Shown here: one piece after another, positions 1-6,703 of the stretch
How the letters are laid out: each line of letters opens with the position of its first letter
Numbering within the stretch: position 1 is the first letter of the stretch
From: Mucilaginibacter sp.
Lineage (GTDB): Bacteria; Bacteroidota; Bacteroidia; Sphingobacteriales; Sphingobacteriaceae
Length of the DNA: 9,241 bases
Direction of reading: 5' to 3'
Assembly (NCBI GenBank): GCA_025934475.1
Contig: JAICXZ010000070.1
Coordinates: 1-9,241, forward strand
The notes under the pieces: generated by a model
Told to the model about the DNA's origin: nothing
Databases searched by the model: none
The model's input: only the letters and a program-made list of their open reading frames with translations
Position numbers and translations under genes: made by a program

Positions 1-1209
1 CCACCACTGCTGATGTGTTCGCTTATAATTACCGTACCATCGGCACGGGAAATATAGCATGATTACAATGAGCAGCCATATCAAATAAACTATCGGCAAA
101 CTAAAACCAAAATCGGGTGGCTGGAAAAAGAATGGCTGATTGGGTATAGCTATCTGGCCAGTGTTGTGCCCGGTCGCGAAAAACACGACTATGTCAAAAA
201 ACCTGATGAGGTAAATGTGCGTGAAGTAATAAACAAATGGCACATTGCCGTAAACGATCAGCACATCGGCAAATTTGCTTTTCACATTTTCGATGAGTGA
301 AAGAAGAACCAATACCGGGCCGAGGGTCATGCACAGGTACATCAATGATGGTGGAGATTTTGTTACATTGAAGAACGACACAACCGACATCACTGATGTT
401 TTTTGAGTCGACCACGGCGACGGATCGCCATAGCTATTAAAATAGCGTAATAATACAAACAGAATTATGAGCGACAGTCCTGTTAACCGCAAGATGTATC
501 GGCGTCGGCCAACATCAAACGATGAGCGGAACATCGCCCCAAAAACATAGCCCAATAGCATTACGCCGGTCCATGGAATTACGGCATAGGCATCAAGCAA
601 TACCCGGTCCTTACCCAAAGGAAATGCGGCCCCGGAGGCTGTAAGAAACATTGTTATGAAGAAATTAGCTGCGCCCGTTTTAGGCAGCTGCACGAAATCC
701 AGGATGTTGTGCCCGAAAAAAATAGCGCAACCAACCACAGCGATCACTTTGAGTGACGCGTGCGATAATAGCGCGAGCAGTATCATGCTAAACCCGATGG
801 CCCATAAAACAAGCAACACGATCATGTTAAACTGCAGATTCAATGTGAGCGCAAACGACATAAAAAACATCTCGGCTAAAATGAGCCATAGGCCTCTTTT
901 TAGCAGGAAAGCTCTCAACTCGCCGGGCGAACGCCGTGTGCTTGCCAGGTAAGCCGAAACGCCGCTAAGAAACACGAAGGTGGGTGCACAAAAATGTGTT
1001 ATCCAGCGCGTAAAAAAGTAAACAGGTGTTGTGGTTGCCAGGTTTGTTGGGCTACCATAGCCGGCATGGATAAAGAAATCCCGGGTATGATCAAGGGTCA
1101 TGATAACCATGATTAAACCGCGCACGATATCAATGGAAGCGATGCGTTGTTTTACCACGGCCGGCTGATGCGCTTGCGATAAGGGAGCTGTCGATAAAGT
1201 TGATTCCAT
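1..1209 (-). CDS. DUF1624 / HGSNAT-catalytic-like polytopic membrane protein, paralogue 2 (3' end cut by window edge)
   Basis: An open frame of 403 codons runs from an ATG at 1209 to the left edge with no stop. Its last visible residues (THQQWW) match the paralogue upstream, which ends five residues later, so only the extreme C-terminus is missing. The protein is a multi-pass inner-membrane protein with many hydrophobic segments. Family hallmarks are an N-terminal SIDIVRGLIM helix followed by DHTRDFF (D40, H41), FTRWITHFCAP around 67-76, YAVIPWTGVMLLGYVFG around 208-224, and a C-terminal CRWYGNYKRTH. DUF1624 proteins are distantly related to heparan-alpha-glucosaminide N-acetyltransferase and are presumed membrane acyltransferases, but substrate and activity are unknown here. 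It starts 12 bases after the stop of its paralogue, behind a strong Shine-Dalgarno, so the two are almost certainly co-transcribed. Similarity to that paralogue is high throughout, roughly 60% by eye. Confidence 0.9.
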   Translation of the reverse strand, partial: MESTLSTAPLSQAHQPAVVKQRIASIDIVRGLIMVIMTLDHTRDFFIHAGYGSPTNLATTTPVYFFTRWITHFCAPTFVFLSGVSAYLASTRRSPGELRAFLLKRGLWLILAEMFFMSFALTLNLQFNMIVLLVLWAIGFSMILLALLSHASLKVIAVVGCAIFFGHNILDFVQLPKTGAANFFITMFLTASGAAFPLGKDRVLLDAYAVIPWTGVMLLGYVFGAMFRSSFDVGRRRYILRLTGLSLIILFVLLRYFNSYGDPSPWSTQKTSVMSVVSFFNVTKSPPSLMYLCMTLGPVLVLLSLIENVKSKFADVLIVYGNVPFVYYFTHIYLIRFFDIVVFFATGHNTGQIAIPNQPFFFQPPDFGFSLPIVYLIWLLIVIMLYFPCRWYGNYKRTHQQWW

Positions 1210-1215
1210 TGATAA

Positions 1216-1222
1216 CCTCCCC
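1216..1222 (-). promoter_or_regulatory. Strong Shine-Dalgarno for the second DUF1624 gene
   Basis: On the minus strand GGGGAGG sits six bases before the ATG at 1209 and overlaps the last base of the preceding gene's TAG stop. It fixes the start of the downstream copy. Such a strong SD stands out here: the other starts in the window show A/T-rich leaders with no clear SD. Confidence 0.7.
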
Positions 1223-2412
1223 TATAAGTAGCTTAACCACCATTGTCGATGGGTTCGCTTGTAATTGAAGTACCAGCGGCATGGCAGGTAAAGCAACACG
1301 ATGACAATGAACCAAACCAGGTAAACACCCGGCAGTTCGAATCCGAACCCTTTCGGCACAAAATTAAAGCCCCCGCTTTTGTTGACGATGTCCTTATTTG
1401 TGTATCCATCCGCATAAAACACGATGACATTGATGAGCCTGATGAGATAAAAGTGGCACACATAGTAAAAGAAAGGCACACTGCCGTAAATGACAAATAT
1501 GTTTGTCAACCCATTCTTGACCCTTTCGAATAAAACAAGCAGTAGCAACCCCGGCCCTATAGTCATGCAGAGATAGATCAGCGAGGGCGGGTATTTGCTC
1601 ACGTCAAAATAGGCGATTACCGTTAGCGCCATTGTTTTTTGATGTTCCCATGGGATGGGATCACCATAAATATTGAAGGTTCGAAGAATGATAAATAACG
1701 CGATGAGTGAGCCCCCTGCAAGGAGTAAAATCTTTTTCCTGCGCGCGGCGTCGAACGATGACCGGTAGATATTACCAAACACGTAGCCGAGCATCATAAC
1801 GCCCGTCCATGGTATTACGGCATAAAAATCGCCGAGGAAATGTGTTTGGTTGATTGGGGAGATGAAGCCGCGGGCGGTCATGAACATTTTTAATAAGAAT
1901 GCACCGGCGCCCGTATTGGGCAAATTTCTGTTGTCAAGCAGATCGTGCCCAAAGAAGATAACAACGCCTAGTACGGCAATTACCTCTATAGGTAGCCATA
2001 TCAGCAGGCCCAGCAGGATCATGCTGAAACCGATGGCCCATATCACCTGCAAAACGATGAAATGGTAACCCGGATCGGCCGTTAATGCGAAAGTGATTAC
2101 AACCAGTTCTATCAGAACCAGCCATAAACCGCGTTTGATCAAAAAAGCGCTGAACTGCGGCCTGGTTCGGCGCGTGCCGGCAAGATTCGCTGAAATACCG
2201 CTGAGAAAAACGAATAACGGTGCACAGAAATGGGTGATCCAGCGGGTAAAGAACAGGAATGGCGTGGTTACCGCAAGGTTCGTCGGGTCGATACCACCTT
2301 TGTGAAAATAATCGCGGGTGTGATCAATGGCCATAATGAGCATGATCAAACCGCGCAGAATGTCGATAGATTCAATACGTTGTTTTGGTCCTGGTTCGGT
2401 TAATGTGGTCAT
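1222..2412 (-). CDS. DUF1624 / HGSNAT-catalytic-like polytopic membrane protein, paralogue 1
   Basis: This 396-aa multi-pass membrane protein belongs to the same family as the gene that follows it. It has RIESIDILRGLIM then AIDHTRDYFH (D30, H31), TRWITHFCAPLFVFLSG, YAVIPWTGVMMLGYVFG, GDPIPW, PPSLIYLCMTIGP and a C-terminal CRWYFNYKRTHRQWW. It is presumed to be an inner-membrane acyltransferase acting on a sugar or glycoconjugate, by analogy with heparan-alpha-glucosaminide N-acetyltransferase; this is inference. The frame is open up to an ATG at 2517 (431 aa), but the extra 35 residues have no counterpart in the paralogue and look unlike coding sequence. The start at 2412 puts the conserved RIxSID motif 12 residues in, near its place in the paralogue, so I prefer it. 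ATGs at 2493 and 2517 remain possible, and none of the three has an SD. It is first in a two-gene unit transcribed leftward from the divergent region near 2550. Confidence 0.88.
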   Translation of the reverse strand: MTTLTEPGPKQRIESIDILRGLIMLIMAIDHTRDYFHKGGIDPTNLAVTTPFLFFTRWITHFCAPLFVFLSGISANLAGTRRTRPQFSAFLIKRGLWLVLIELVVITFALTADPGYHFIVLQVIWAIGFSMILLGLLIWLPIEVIAVLGVVIFFGHDLLDNRNLPNTGAGAFLLKMFMTARGFISPINQTHFLGDFYAVIPWTGVMMLGYVFGNIYRSSFDAARRKKILLLAGGSLIALFIILRTFNIYGDPIPWEHQKTMALTVIAYFDVSKYPPSLIYLCMTIGPGLLLLVLFERVKNGLTNIFVIYGSVPFFYYVCHFYLIRLINVIVFYADGYTNKDIVNKSGGFNFVPKGFGFELPGVYLVWFIVIVLLYLPCRWYFNYKRTHRQWWLSYL

Positions 2413-2533
2413 GGGTTTGGAGCAGCGGATACCGCAAGATAAGGATATTACAAGCAATTTATCCCGGTGCAACCCGTTTGTTGATTTCTGCATATCAACA
2501 TTGTAACAAATGCTCAAACAAAAAGCATTTATA

Positions 2534-2564
2534 TTTCATTAATAAACTTATTGTGTTAATTTTA
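2534..2564 (+). promoter_or_regulatory. Candidate Bacteroidota promoter for the TIM-barrel gene
   Basis: TTTC at 2534-2537, a 19-base spacer, then TAATTTTA at 2557-2564. The -7 box matches TAnnTTTG at all fixed positions but the last. Transcription would begin near 2571, giving a leader of about 20 bases before the ATG at 2593. It overlaps the 19-bp palindrome. The region is AT-rich, so chance matches are possible. Confidence 0.35.
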
Positions 2565-2572
2565 CACAACAA
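2543..2572 (-). promoter_or_regulatory. Candidate Bacteroidota promoter for the DUF1624 pair
   Basis: Reading the minus strand, TTG (2572-2570), a 19-base spacer and TAAGTTTA (2550-2543) approximate the TTTG / TAnnTTTG pattern used by the Bacteroidota primary sigma factor. The spacer is exactly the palindrome at 2551-2569. The leader to the preferred start at 2412 would be about 120 bases. Confidence 0.4.
2551..2569. promoter_or_regulatory. 19-bp near-perfect palindrome, candidate operator between divergent genes
   Basis: TTGTGTTAATTTTACACAA has perfect 6-bp arms (TTGTGT / ACACAA). Of the inner positions only the 7/13 pair fails to match, around a central T. It lies between the leftward DUF1624 pair and the rightward TIM-barrel gene and overlaps both candidate promoters, so one bound dimeric regulator could control both. 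It resembles half-sites of CRP/FNR-type or other HTH regulators, but no regulator gene is present in the window and the family is not assigned. Confidence 0.4.
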
Positions 2573-2592
2573 CCAATTTAACTAAACTTAAA

Positions 2593-3459
2593 ATGACTTC
2601 CAGGCGAGAATTTCTCAAGACCTCGGCTTTGCTTTCAGCTGGCTTGTTAGCAGCCCCAAAGCTTTTTGCTTACGACAAAAAATATATTGGCCTTCAGCTC
2701 TACACTGTTCGCGATGCGATGGGCAAAGATGTTGCCGGTACTTTGGCCAAAGTAGCGCAGATAGGCTATACTTCGGTTGAAGCGAGCTATAGTGATGGCA
2801 AGTATTATAATACTGAACCAAAAGCATTTGCCGAACTACTCAAAAAGAACGGCCTCATTATGCCAAGCGCCCATTATCTTTTGGGTGAGGACATGAAGGG
2901 CAAGGGCACCATTTTAGACGGGTGGGACAAAGCGGCCGAAGACGCCGCCTCTGTAGGACAGAAATACATGGTTTGCGCCTGGCTATCGCCAAAGGAAAGA
3001 GGTACGCTTGACCATTACAAAAAGCTGGCTGAAGATTTCAACAAGGCTGGAGAAACCTGCAAGAAAAATGGCATCCAGTTCTGTTACCACAACCACGATT
3101 TTGAGTTCATCAAAGAGAATGGCCAGTATCCATATGAGATACTGCTCGATAATACTGATAAGAACCTGGTAAAAATGGAGATCGATCTTTACTGGCTCAC
3201 CAAGGCTGGTCAGAATCCGGTGGAACTGATCGAAAAACACCCGGGCCGCTTCCCGCTATGGCACGTAAAGGATATGGATAAAACCGAGAAGAAAATGTTT
3301 ACCGAAGTGGGCAATGGTGTTATCGATTTCAAAAAGATATTTGAACACAACAAAACTGCAGGATTAAAATATTTCTTTGTGGAGCAAGACATTTGCCCTG
3401 GCGACCCGTTCAATAGCATCACCCAGAGCATTACTTATATCAAAAAGAACCTCGTGTAA
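2593..3459 (+). CDS. Tat-exported sugar phosphate isomerase/epimerase-like TIM-barrel protein
   Basis: This 288-aa protein opens with a twin-arginine signal (SRREFLK, residues 3-9), a hydrophobic stretch and a likely cleavage after FA at about residue 26. The mature part is an AP-endonuclease-2 / xylose-isomerase-like TIM barrel. Visible family motifs are IGLQLYTVR (32-40), YHNHDFEF (165-172), DLYW (198-201), HVKDMD (224-229), EVGNGVIDF (238-246) and VEQD (263-266). Probable divalent-metal ligands lie among H166/H168, D198, H224 and E264, by analogy with IolE/IolI and ketose 3-epimerases. Tat export suggests it folds, and may take up metal, before reaching the periplasm, so its substrate is probably a free sugar or sugar derivative rather than a phosphorylated intermediate. 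The start has an A-rich SD-less leader, and a terminator follows, so it is apparently monocistronic. The exact reaction cannot be assigned. Confidence 0.92.
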   Translation: MTSRREFLKTSALLSAGLLAAPKLFAYDKKYIGLQLYTVRDAMGKDVAGTLAKVAQIGYTSVEASYSDGKYYNTEPKAFAELLKKNGLIMPSAHYLLGEDMKGKGTILDGWDKAAEDAASVGQKYMVCAWLSPKERGTLDHYKKLAEDFNKAGETCKKNGIQFCYHNHDFEFIKENGQYPYEILLDNTDKNLVKMEIDLYWLTKAGQNPVELIEKHPGRFPLWHVKDMDKTEKKMFTEVGNGVIDFKKIFEHNKTAGLKYFFVEQDICPGDPFNSITQSITYIKKNLV

Positions 3460-3482
3460 CTAAATTATGAATGACTGACGAT

Positions 3483-3512
3483 AAAGCCGGGCGCACGGGG
3501 CCCGGCTTTTTT
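3483..3512 (+). terminator. Intrinsic terminator after the TIM-barrel gene
   Basis: AAAGCCGGGC (3483-3492) pairs perfectly with GCCCGGCTTT (3500-3509) across a 7-base loop, and a run of six T occupies 3507-3512. It lies 23 bases beyond the stop codon. The opposite strand has only three T after the stem, so it looks directional. Confidence 0.9.
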
Positions 3513-3524
3513 ATATTTAGCCCC

Positions 3525-3782
3525 ATGGCATTAGCACCTAAAACTCATCGCACTTTATTCGTAATACTGAATTTAATCCTCGCTTATAATTTATCATGCT
3601 TGATCATCTATTCGCTTAATTTCATTATCAAGCTTATCTTTCACATAGATGCGATAGGATCAAGGGCCATTCCGATTATAATCGTAGGATCTCTCCTATT
3701 TATTGGTTCGTTATATCCTTGCTATAAAATTACAAGGCGATTTTTATTGGCCCTGGCGAGTAAAAACAAAAACTCAAATTAA
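3525..3782 (+). CDS. Possible small two-helix membrane protein (hypothetical)
   Basis: This 85-aa frame starts at ATG 3525, 12 bases past the terminator T-run. A longer reading from 3471 would place coding sequence inside the terminator stem and is unlikely. The translation has hydrophobic stretches at about residues 9-37 (LFVILNLILAYNLSCLIIYS and on) and about 47-64 (IPIIIVGSLLFIGSLYP), followed by a basic tail (KITRRF, KNKNSN), which fits a small inner-membrane protein with two or three helices. It is visibly more AT-rich than its neighbours, no SD is present, and a TATATTTA box at 3512-3519 is too close to the ATG for a normal leader. I do not recognise the family. It ends 12 bases before the convergent GH32 stop. 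It may be real or a chance frame. Confidence 0.4.
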   Translation: MALAPKTHRTLFVILNLILAYNLSCLIIYSLNFIIKLIFHIDAIGSRAIPIIIVGSLLFIGSLYPCYKITRRFLLALASKNKNSN

Positions 3783-3794
3783 CACAGTTCGTCC

Positions 3795-5300
3795 TCACGG
3801 CCAGATACTTTTGAGCGGAGTATAGGTGATTTTATCCGCGACAAATTCGTCATTAGAACTGATACTGATCTGATCCAACGGTTTTTGAGGGAAGAAGATC
3901 GAAGTCATTGTAGTTAAACCTTTATCAGCAAATAATTCGATAGAAGCAGCGTCAATTATCAAGGTGATATCCGAAGCTGAATTTTGGGCGATACGGGGTA
4001 TACTGATGCGTTTTGCAAAATCCTTACTAAAGCCGGACTCTCCAGCCTTTGTACGATCTATGTACCAGGCGTTTTCGGACAGATCGAAGCCGACTTCCAA
4101 CTTTTCGCCATTATCGCTGGAAAGCGTGATCGCAAAACTTCTCAGTTTTTTGGTCGAGATATTCAGCTCATATTGTCCATCCGTACGCTTAATCAATTTG
4201 GACAGATCGGTATTACCTTTTACCAGGTCCAAAGTTTTTGGCAAGCCTTTAATGGTACTCAGTTCTTTCACTGGTTCCGAAGCAACGTAATAGGCACTCC
4301 CCTCTTTTACAAATTTCAAATCACGCGGAATCGTCATAGCGCTGCGCCAGGCCTGGGTTGGTACCGATGTGGCGTAGGCCCAATTGCTCATCCACCCTAA
4401 AAATATGCGGCGGGGACCAGTGTTGCCCCAGGTTACACCGGCATATTCGTCGGAGCCAGCATCGAGCCAGCGGGTGTCGGTATAATTTGGGGTAAAGGTT
4501 TTGCCGTCGAAATTACCAGTGAAGTATTGTGTAGCCGAGCCACCTTGCGGGCCTCCCGGATTTATATTGACGATAAGCACCCATATCTTTTTACCATCAT
4601 CAGCCGTCATCTGAAACAGATCGGGGCACTCCCAAACGCCGCCGTGAGCGCCAAGATCCTGCCCAAACTCGCTTTCTTTGGTCCAGTCCTTCAGGTTGGG
4701 CGATGAATAAAATTCGATATGGTCTTTCACTGCCAAAGTCATAACCCACTTATTACCGGCTGCATACCATGACACTTTAGGATCGCGAAAATCTTTGATA
4801 TTAGGATTTTTGAGCACTGGATTATGTTCGTATTTCTCCCAGGTTTTGCCGCCATCATTGCTATAGGCCAGGCTCTGATTCTGATCGTAATAAGTACCTT
4901 CTTTAGCATCGACACGTTTAGCATTAGTAAAAATGGCGACCAGTGGTGGTTTGCCGTTTTTGCCAAATCCACTGGTATTAAGCTCATCCACTACTGCACT
5001 GCCCGAGAATATATCGCCCAGGCTATCAGGATACAAAGCGATGAGTTTGTTGCTCCAGTGGATCATATCGGTACTGGTTGCATGGCCCCAGTGCATTGGG
5101 CCCCAAACCGCAGCATTGGGATAATGCTGGTAAAACAAATGATATACTCCATTATAGTAAACCATCCCGTTGGGATCGTTCATCCAATGCGCCGGCGGCG
5201 AAAAATGCACCTGCGGGCGATATTGCTCGTGGTATTCCCTTTGCGCAAAAACAAAGGTGGTTAATACTATCAGAGCGATTGACAAGCAGAGTTTTTTCAT
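3795..5300 (-). CDS. Secreted glycoside hydrolase family 32 (beta-fructosidase / levanase-invertase type)
   Basis: This 501-aa enzyme has an N-terminal Sec signal peptide (MKKLCLSIALIVLTTFVFA, likely cleavage before Q20, no lipobox), so it acts in the periplasm or outside. The five-bladed propeller carries the GH32 signatures: WMNDPNG at 39-45 with nucleophile D42, RDP at 172-174 with transition-state stabiliser D173, and WECPD at 223-227 with acid/base E224. The C-terminal part, from about 340, is the family beta-sandwich and ends with the typical ELFAD-x-GLTTMTS-like stretch. Length is normal for the family. GH32 enzymes release fructose from sucrose, levan, inulin or fructo-oligosaccharides; substrate preference is not readable by eye. 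Its ATG follows the MFS stop after one base and has no SD, which points to translational coupling with the transporter. All three catalytic residues are present. Confidence 0.95.
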   Translation of the reverse strand: MKKLCLSIALIVLTTFVFAQREYHEQYRPQVHFSPPAHWMNDPNGMVYYNGVYHLFYQHYPNAAVWGPMHWGHATSTDMIHWSNKLIALYPDSLGDIFSGSAVVDELNTSGFGKNGKPPLVAIFTNAKRVDAKEGTYYDQNQSLAYSNDGGKTWEKYEHNPVLKNPNIKDFRDPKVSWYAAGNKWVMTLAVKDHIEFYSSPNLKDWTKESEFGQDLGAHGGVWECPDLFQMTADDGKKIWVLIVNINPGGPQGGSATQYFTGNFDGKTFTPNYTDTRWLDAGSDEYAGVTWGNTGPRRIFLGWMSNWAYATSVPTQAWRSAMTIPRDLKFVKEGSAYYVASEPVKELSTIKGLPKTLDLVKGNTDLSKLIKRTDGQYELNISTKKLRSFAITLSSDNGEKLEVGFDLSENAWYIDRTKAGESGFSKDFAKRISIPRIAQNSASDITLIIDAASIELFADKGLTTMTSIFFPQKPLDQISISSNDEFVADKITYTPLKSIWP

Positions 5301-5301
5301 A

Positions 5302-6630
5302 TCAATGCATGGTTAGGGTGCGTTCTATCTGTTCCAGCGATTTGCCTTTGGTTTCGGGCATCATCTTCCAAACGAATATCAACTGAAACACCATCATGAC
5401 AGTGAAGAACATAAACGTGTGGCCACCACCTATCTTATCGGTAATGTAAGGGAATGAAAATGCAATAAGGGTAGCCATCACCCAGTGGGTAAAGCTGCCG
5501 AGGGTTTGACCTTTAGCGCGCACCTGGTTGGGGAATATTTCCGAAATAAATACCCAGATAACCGCCCCTTGCGAAAAGGCAAAGAAAGCGATATACGCCA
5601 TAAGGTACACCGTTACCAAGTAACCATTTATATTGCCTCCGTAAAACGCTGCTGCCACTAGTCCAAGGGTTATAATCAAACCGAAGGAGCCAATAAACAT
5701 CAATTTTTTACGGCCGATCTTATCGATAAACCCAATGGCAATCATGGTGAAAATCAGGTTGACGGCGCCAATACCGGTGGTGGACAATAACGCAGAACTT
5801 TTACCCAACCCGGCCATGCCGAATATTCGCGGAGCATAATAAATAATGGCGTTGATACCTGATACCTGGTTAAAAAAAGCGAACAGCACAGCCAATGTAG
5901 CCGGGAAACGATAGCGTTTGTTGAATAAACTTTCGGCATGCACGTCCTTTTCTTCCTCGTTTTTGGCATCGACGATGCTTTGAAACTCCTGCTCGTAACC
6001 TTCGGGATTAACAAGCTGCAAGGTGCGGCGTGCTTCGTCGGTTTGCGATTTATGTAAAATGAGCCAGCGCGGGCTTTCGGGAACGAATCTGAGAAGTATC
6101 AGGAACAACAAGGACGGAATTGTCATGATCCCCAGCATTAACCGCCACGAATCCTGGAACAACAAACCAATAATATAATTGGATCCATATGAAACCAATA
6201 TGCCCAGCACGATATTAAACTGGAACAATATTACCAGTCGCCCGCGTGTTGATGCCGGGGCGATCTCGGAAATGTAAATAGGCGCGATGACCGAAGAGGC
6301 CCCTACACCAAGGCCGCCAATAAAGCGGAGTATTACGAATAAATACCAGTTTGTTGCCACAGCTGTTCCAAGAGAGGCAAAAAGAAAAATGCAGGCGATG
6401 ATAACCAACGAAAGTTTTCGACCGAGTGTATCTGCAGGAATACGCCCCACGAATGCCCCGGTTACCGTACCGATGAGGGCAATAGAAATGGTGAAGCCGT
6501 GTTGCAGATCGCTCAGGTTCCAGTATTTCTGAATGGCTTGCTCAGCGCCGGAAATAACGGCAGTGTCAAATCCGAACAAAAACCCGCCGAGGGCCATGAT
6601 AACTGACCAAAAAATAACTTTACGATTCAT
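5302..6630 (-). CDS. MFS sugar porter, probable fructose or fructoside importer
   Basis: This 442-aa, 12-helix inner-membrane transporter belongs to the sugar porter branch of the major facilitator superfamily. Signatures in order: GGFLFGFDTAVISGA (15-29), DTLGRK (67-72), RFIGGLGVG (102-110), PESPRWL (184-190) closing the first half, NQVSGINAIIYYAP (254-267), DKIGRKK (303-309), SEIFP (363-367) and PETKGKSLEQIE (425-436). These resemble bacterial proton:sugar symporters of the XylE/GalP/AraE type. Specificity is not determined by sequence alone; the one-base junction with the GH32 gene makes fructose, or sucrose or short fructosides, the best guess. It carries its own candidate promoter and palindromic elements in the 73-bp gap after the ABM gene, so the MFS-GH32 unit may be regulated independently. 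No start ambiguity of note was seen. Confidence 0.93.
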   Translation of the reverse strand: MNRKVIFWSVIMALGGFLFGFDTAVISGAEQAIQKYWNLSDLQHGFTISIALIGTVTGAFVGRIPADTLGRKLSLVIIACIFLFASLGTAVATNWYLFVILRFIGGLGVGASSVIAPIYISEIAPASTRGRLVILFQFNIVLGILVSYGSNYIIGLLFQDSWRLMLGIMTIPSLLFLILLRFVPESPRWLILHKSQTDEARRTLQLVNPEGYEQEFQSIVDAKNEEEKDVHAESLFNKRYRFPATLAVLFAFFNQVSGINAIIYYAPRIFGMAGLGKSSALLSTTGIGAVNLIFTMIAIGFIDKIGRKKLMFIGSFGLIITLGLVAAAFYGGNINGYLVTVYLMAYIAFFAFSQGAVIWVFISEIFPNQVRAKGQTLGSFTHWVMATLIAFSFPYITDKIGGGHTFMFFTVMMVFQLIFVWKMMPETKGKSLEQIERTLTMH

Positions 6631-6637
6631 AATAGGG

Positions 6638-6648
6638 TTTACAGTAAA
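6638..6648. promoter_or_regulatory. Palindrome TTTACAGTAAA, candidate operator half of a pair
   Basis: This perfect 11-bp palindrome (TTTAC-A-GTAAA) lies eight bases upstream of the MFS ATG, in the expected 5' leader. It shares its TTTAC/GTAAA half-sites with a second palindrome at 6674-6686. The spacing between centres is 37 bp and the -7 box lies between them. LacI-type operators are often of this shape, but this is inference. Confidence 0.35.
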
Positions 6649-6661
6649 TTGGGTTGATTAC

Positions 6662-6691
6662 CAAATATAACCCATTTACCCTAAATACGAA
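6662..6691 (-). promoter_or_regulatory. Candidate promoter of the MFS-GH32 unit
   Basis: On the minus strand TATATTTG (6669-6662) is an exact match to the Bacteroidota -7 consensus TAnnTTTG. TTCG (6691-6688), 18 bases upstream, is a weak -33 element. Transcription would begin near 6655, leaving a leader of about 25 bases to the ATG at 6630. Confidence 0.6.
6674..6686. promoter_or_regulatory. Palindrome ATTTACCCTAAAT, candidate operator half of a pair
   Basis: Perfect 5-bp arms (ATTTA / TAAAT) around CCC, between the -7 and -33 elements of the MFS promoter. It is also part of a larger inverted repeat, GTAAAT-T-GGGTT (6644-6655) against AACCCATTTAC (6669-6679), with one bulged base. A protein bound here would block the promoter. 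Confidence 0.35.
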
Positions 6692-6703
6692 CCTTTAGGC
6701 TAT

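Noticed and set aside
656..952. 98-aa plus-strand ORF
   Set aside because: It lies antisense to the well-supported DUF1624 frame that runs through 1-1209; its composition (many Ser, Met, Lys and Asn without a fold pattern) is that of a shadow.
2413..2517. N-terminal extension of the first DUF1624 gene to ATG 2517
   Set aside because: The 35 added residues are absent in the tandem paralogue and do not look like a signal or helix; 2412 fits the alignment, though this is not proven.
3471..3524. Start at 3471 for the small membrane ORF
   Set aside because: It would place 18 codons through the terminator hairpin and its T-run.
3984..4400. 138-aa plus-strand ORF, with another at 3964-4290
   Set aside because: Both are antisense to the C-terminal half of the GH32 gene, which is intact and has its family motifs.
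4824..5264. 146-aa plus-strand ORF
   Set aside because: Antisense to the catalytic N-terminal half of GH32, including WMNDPNG; no start context or domain of its own.
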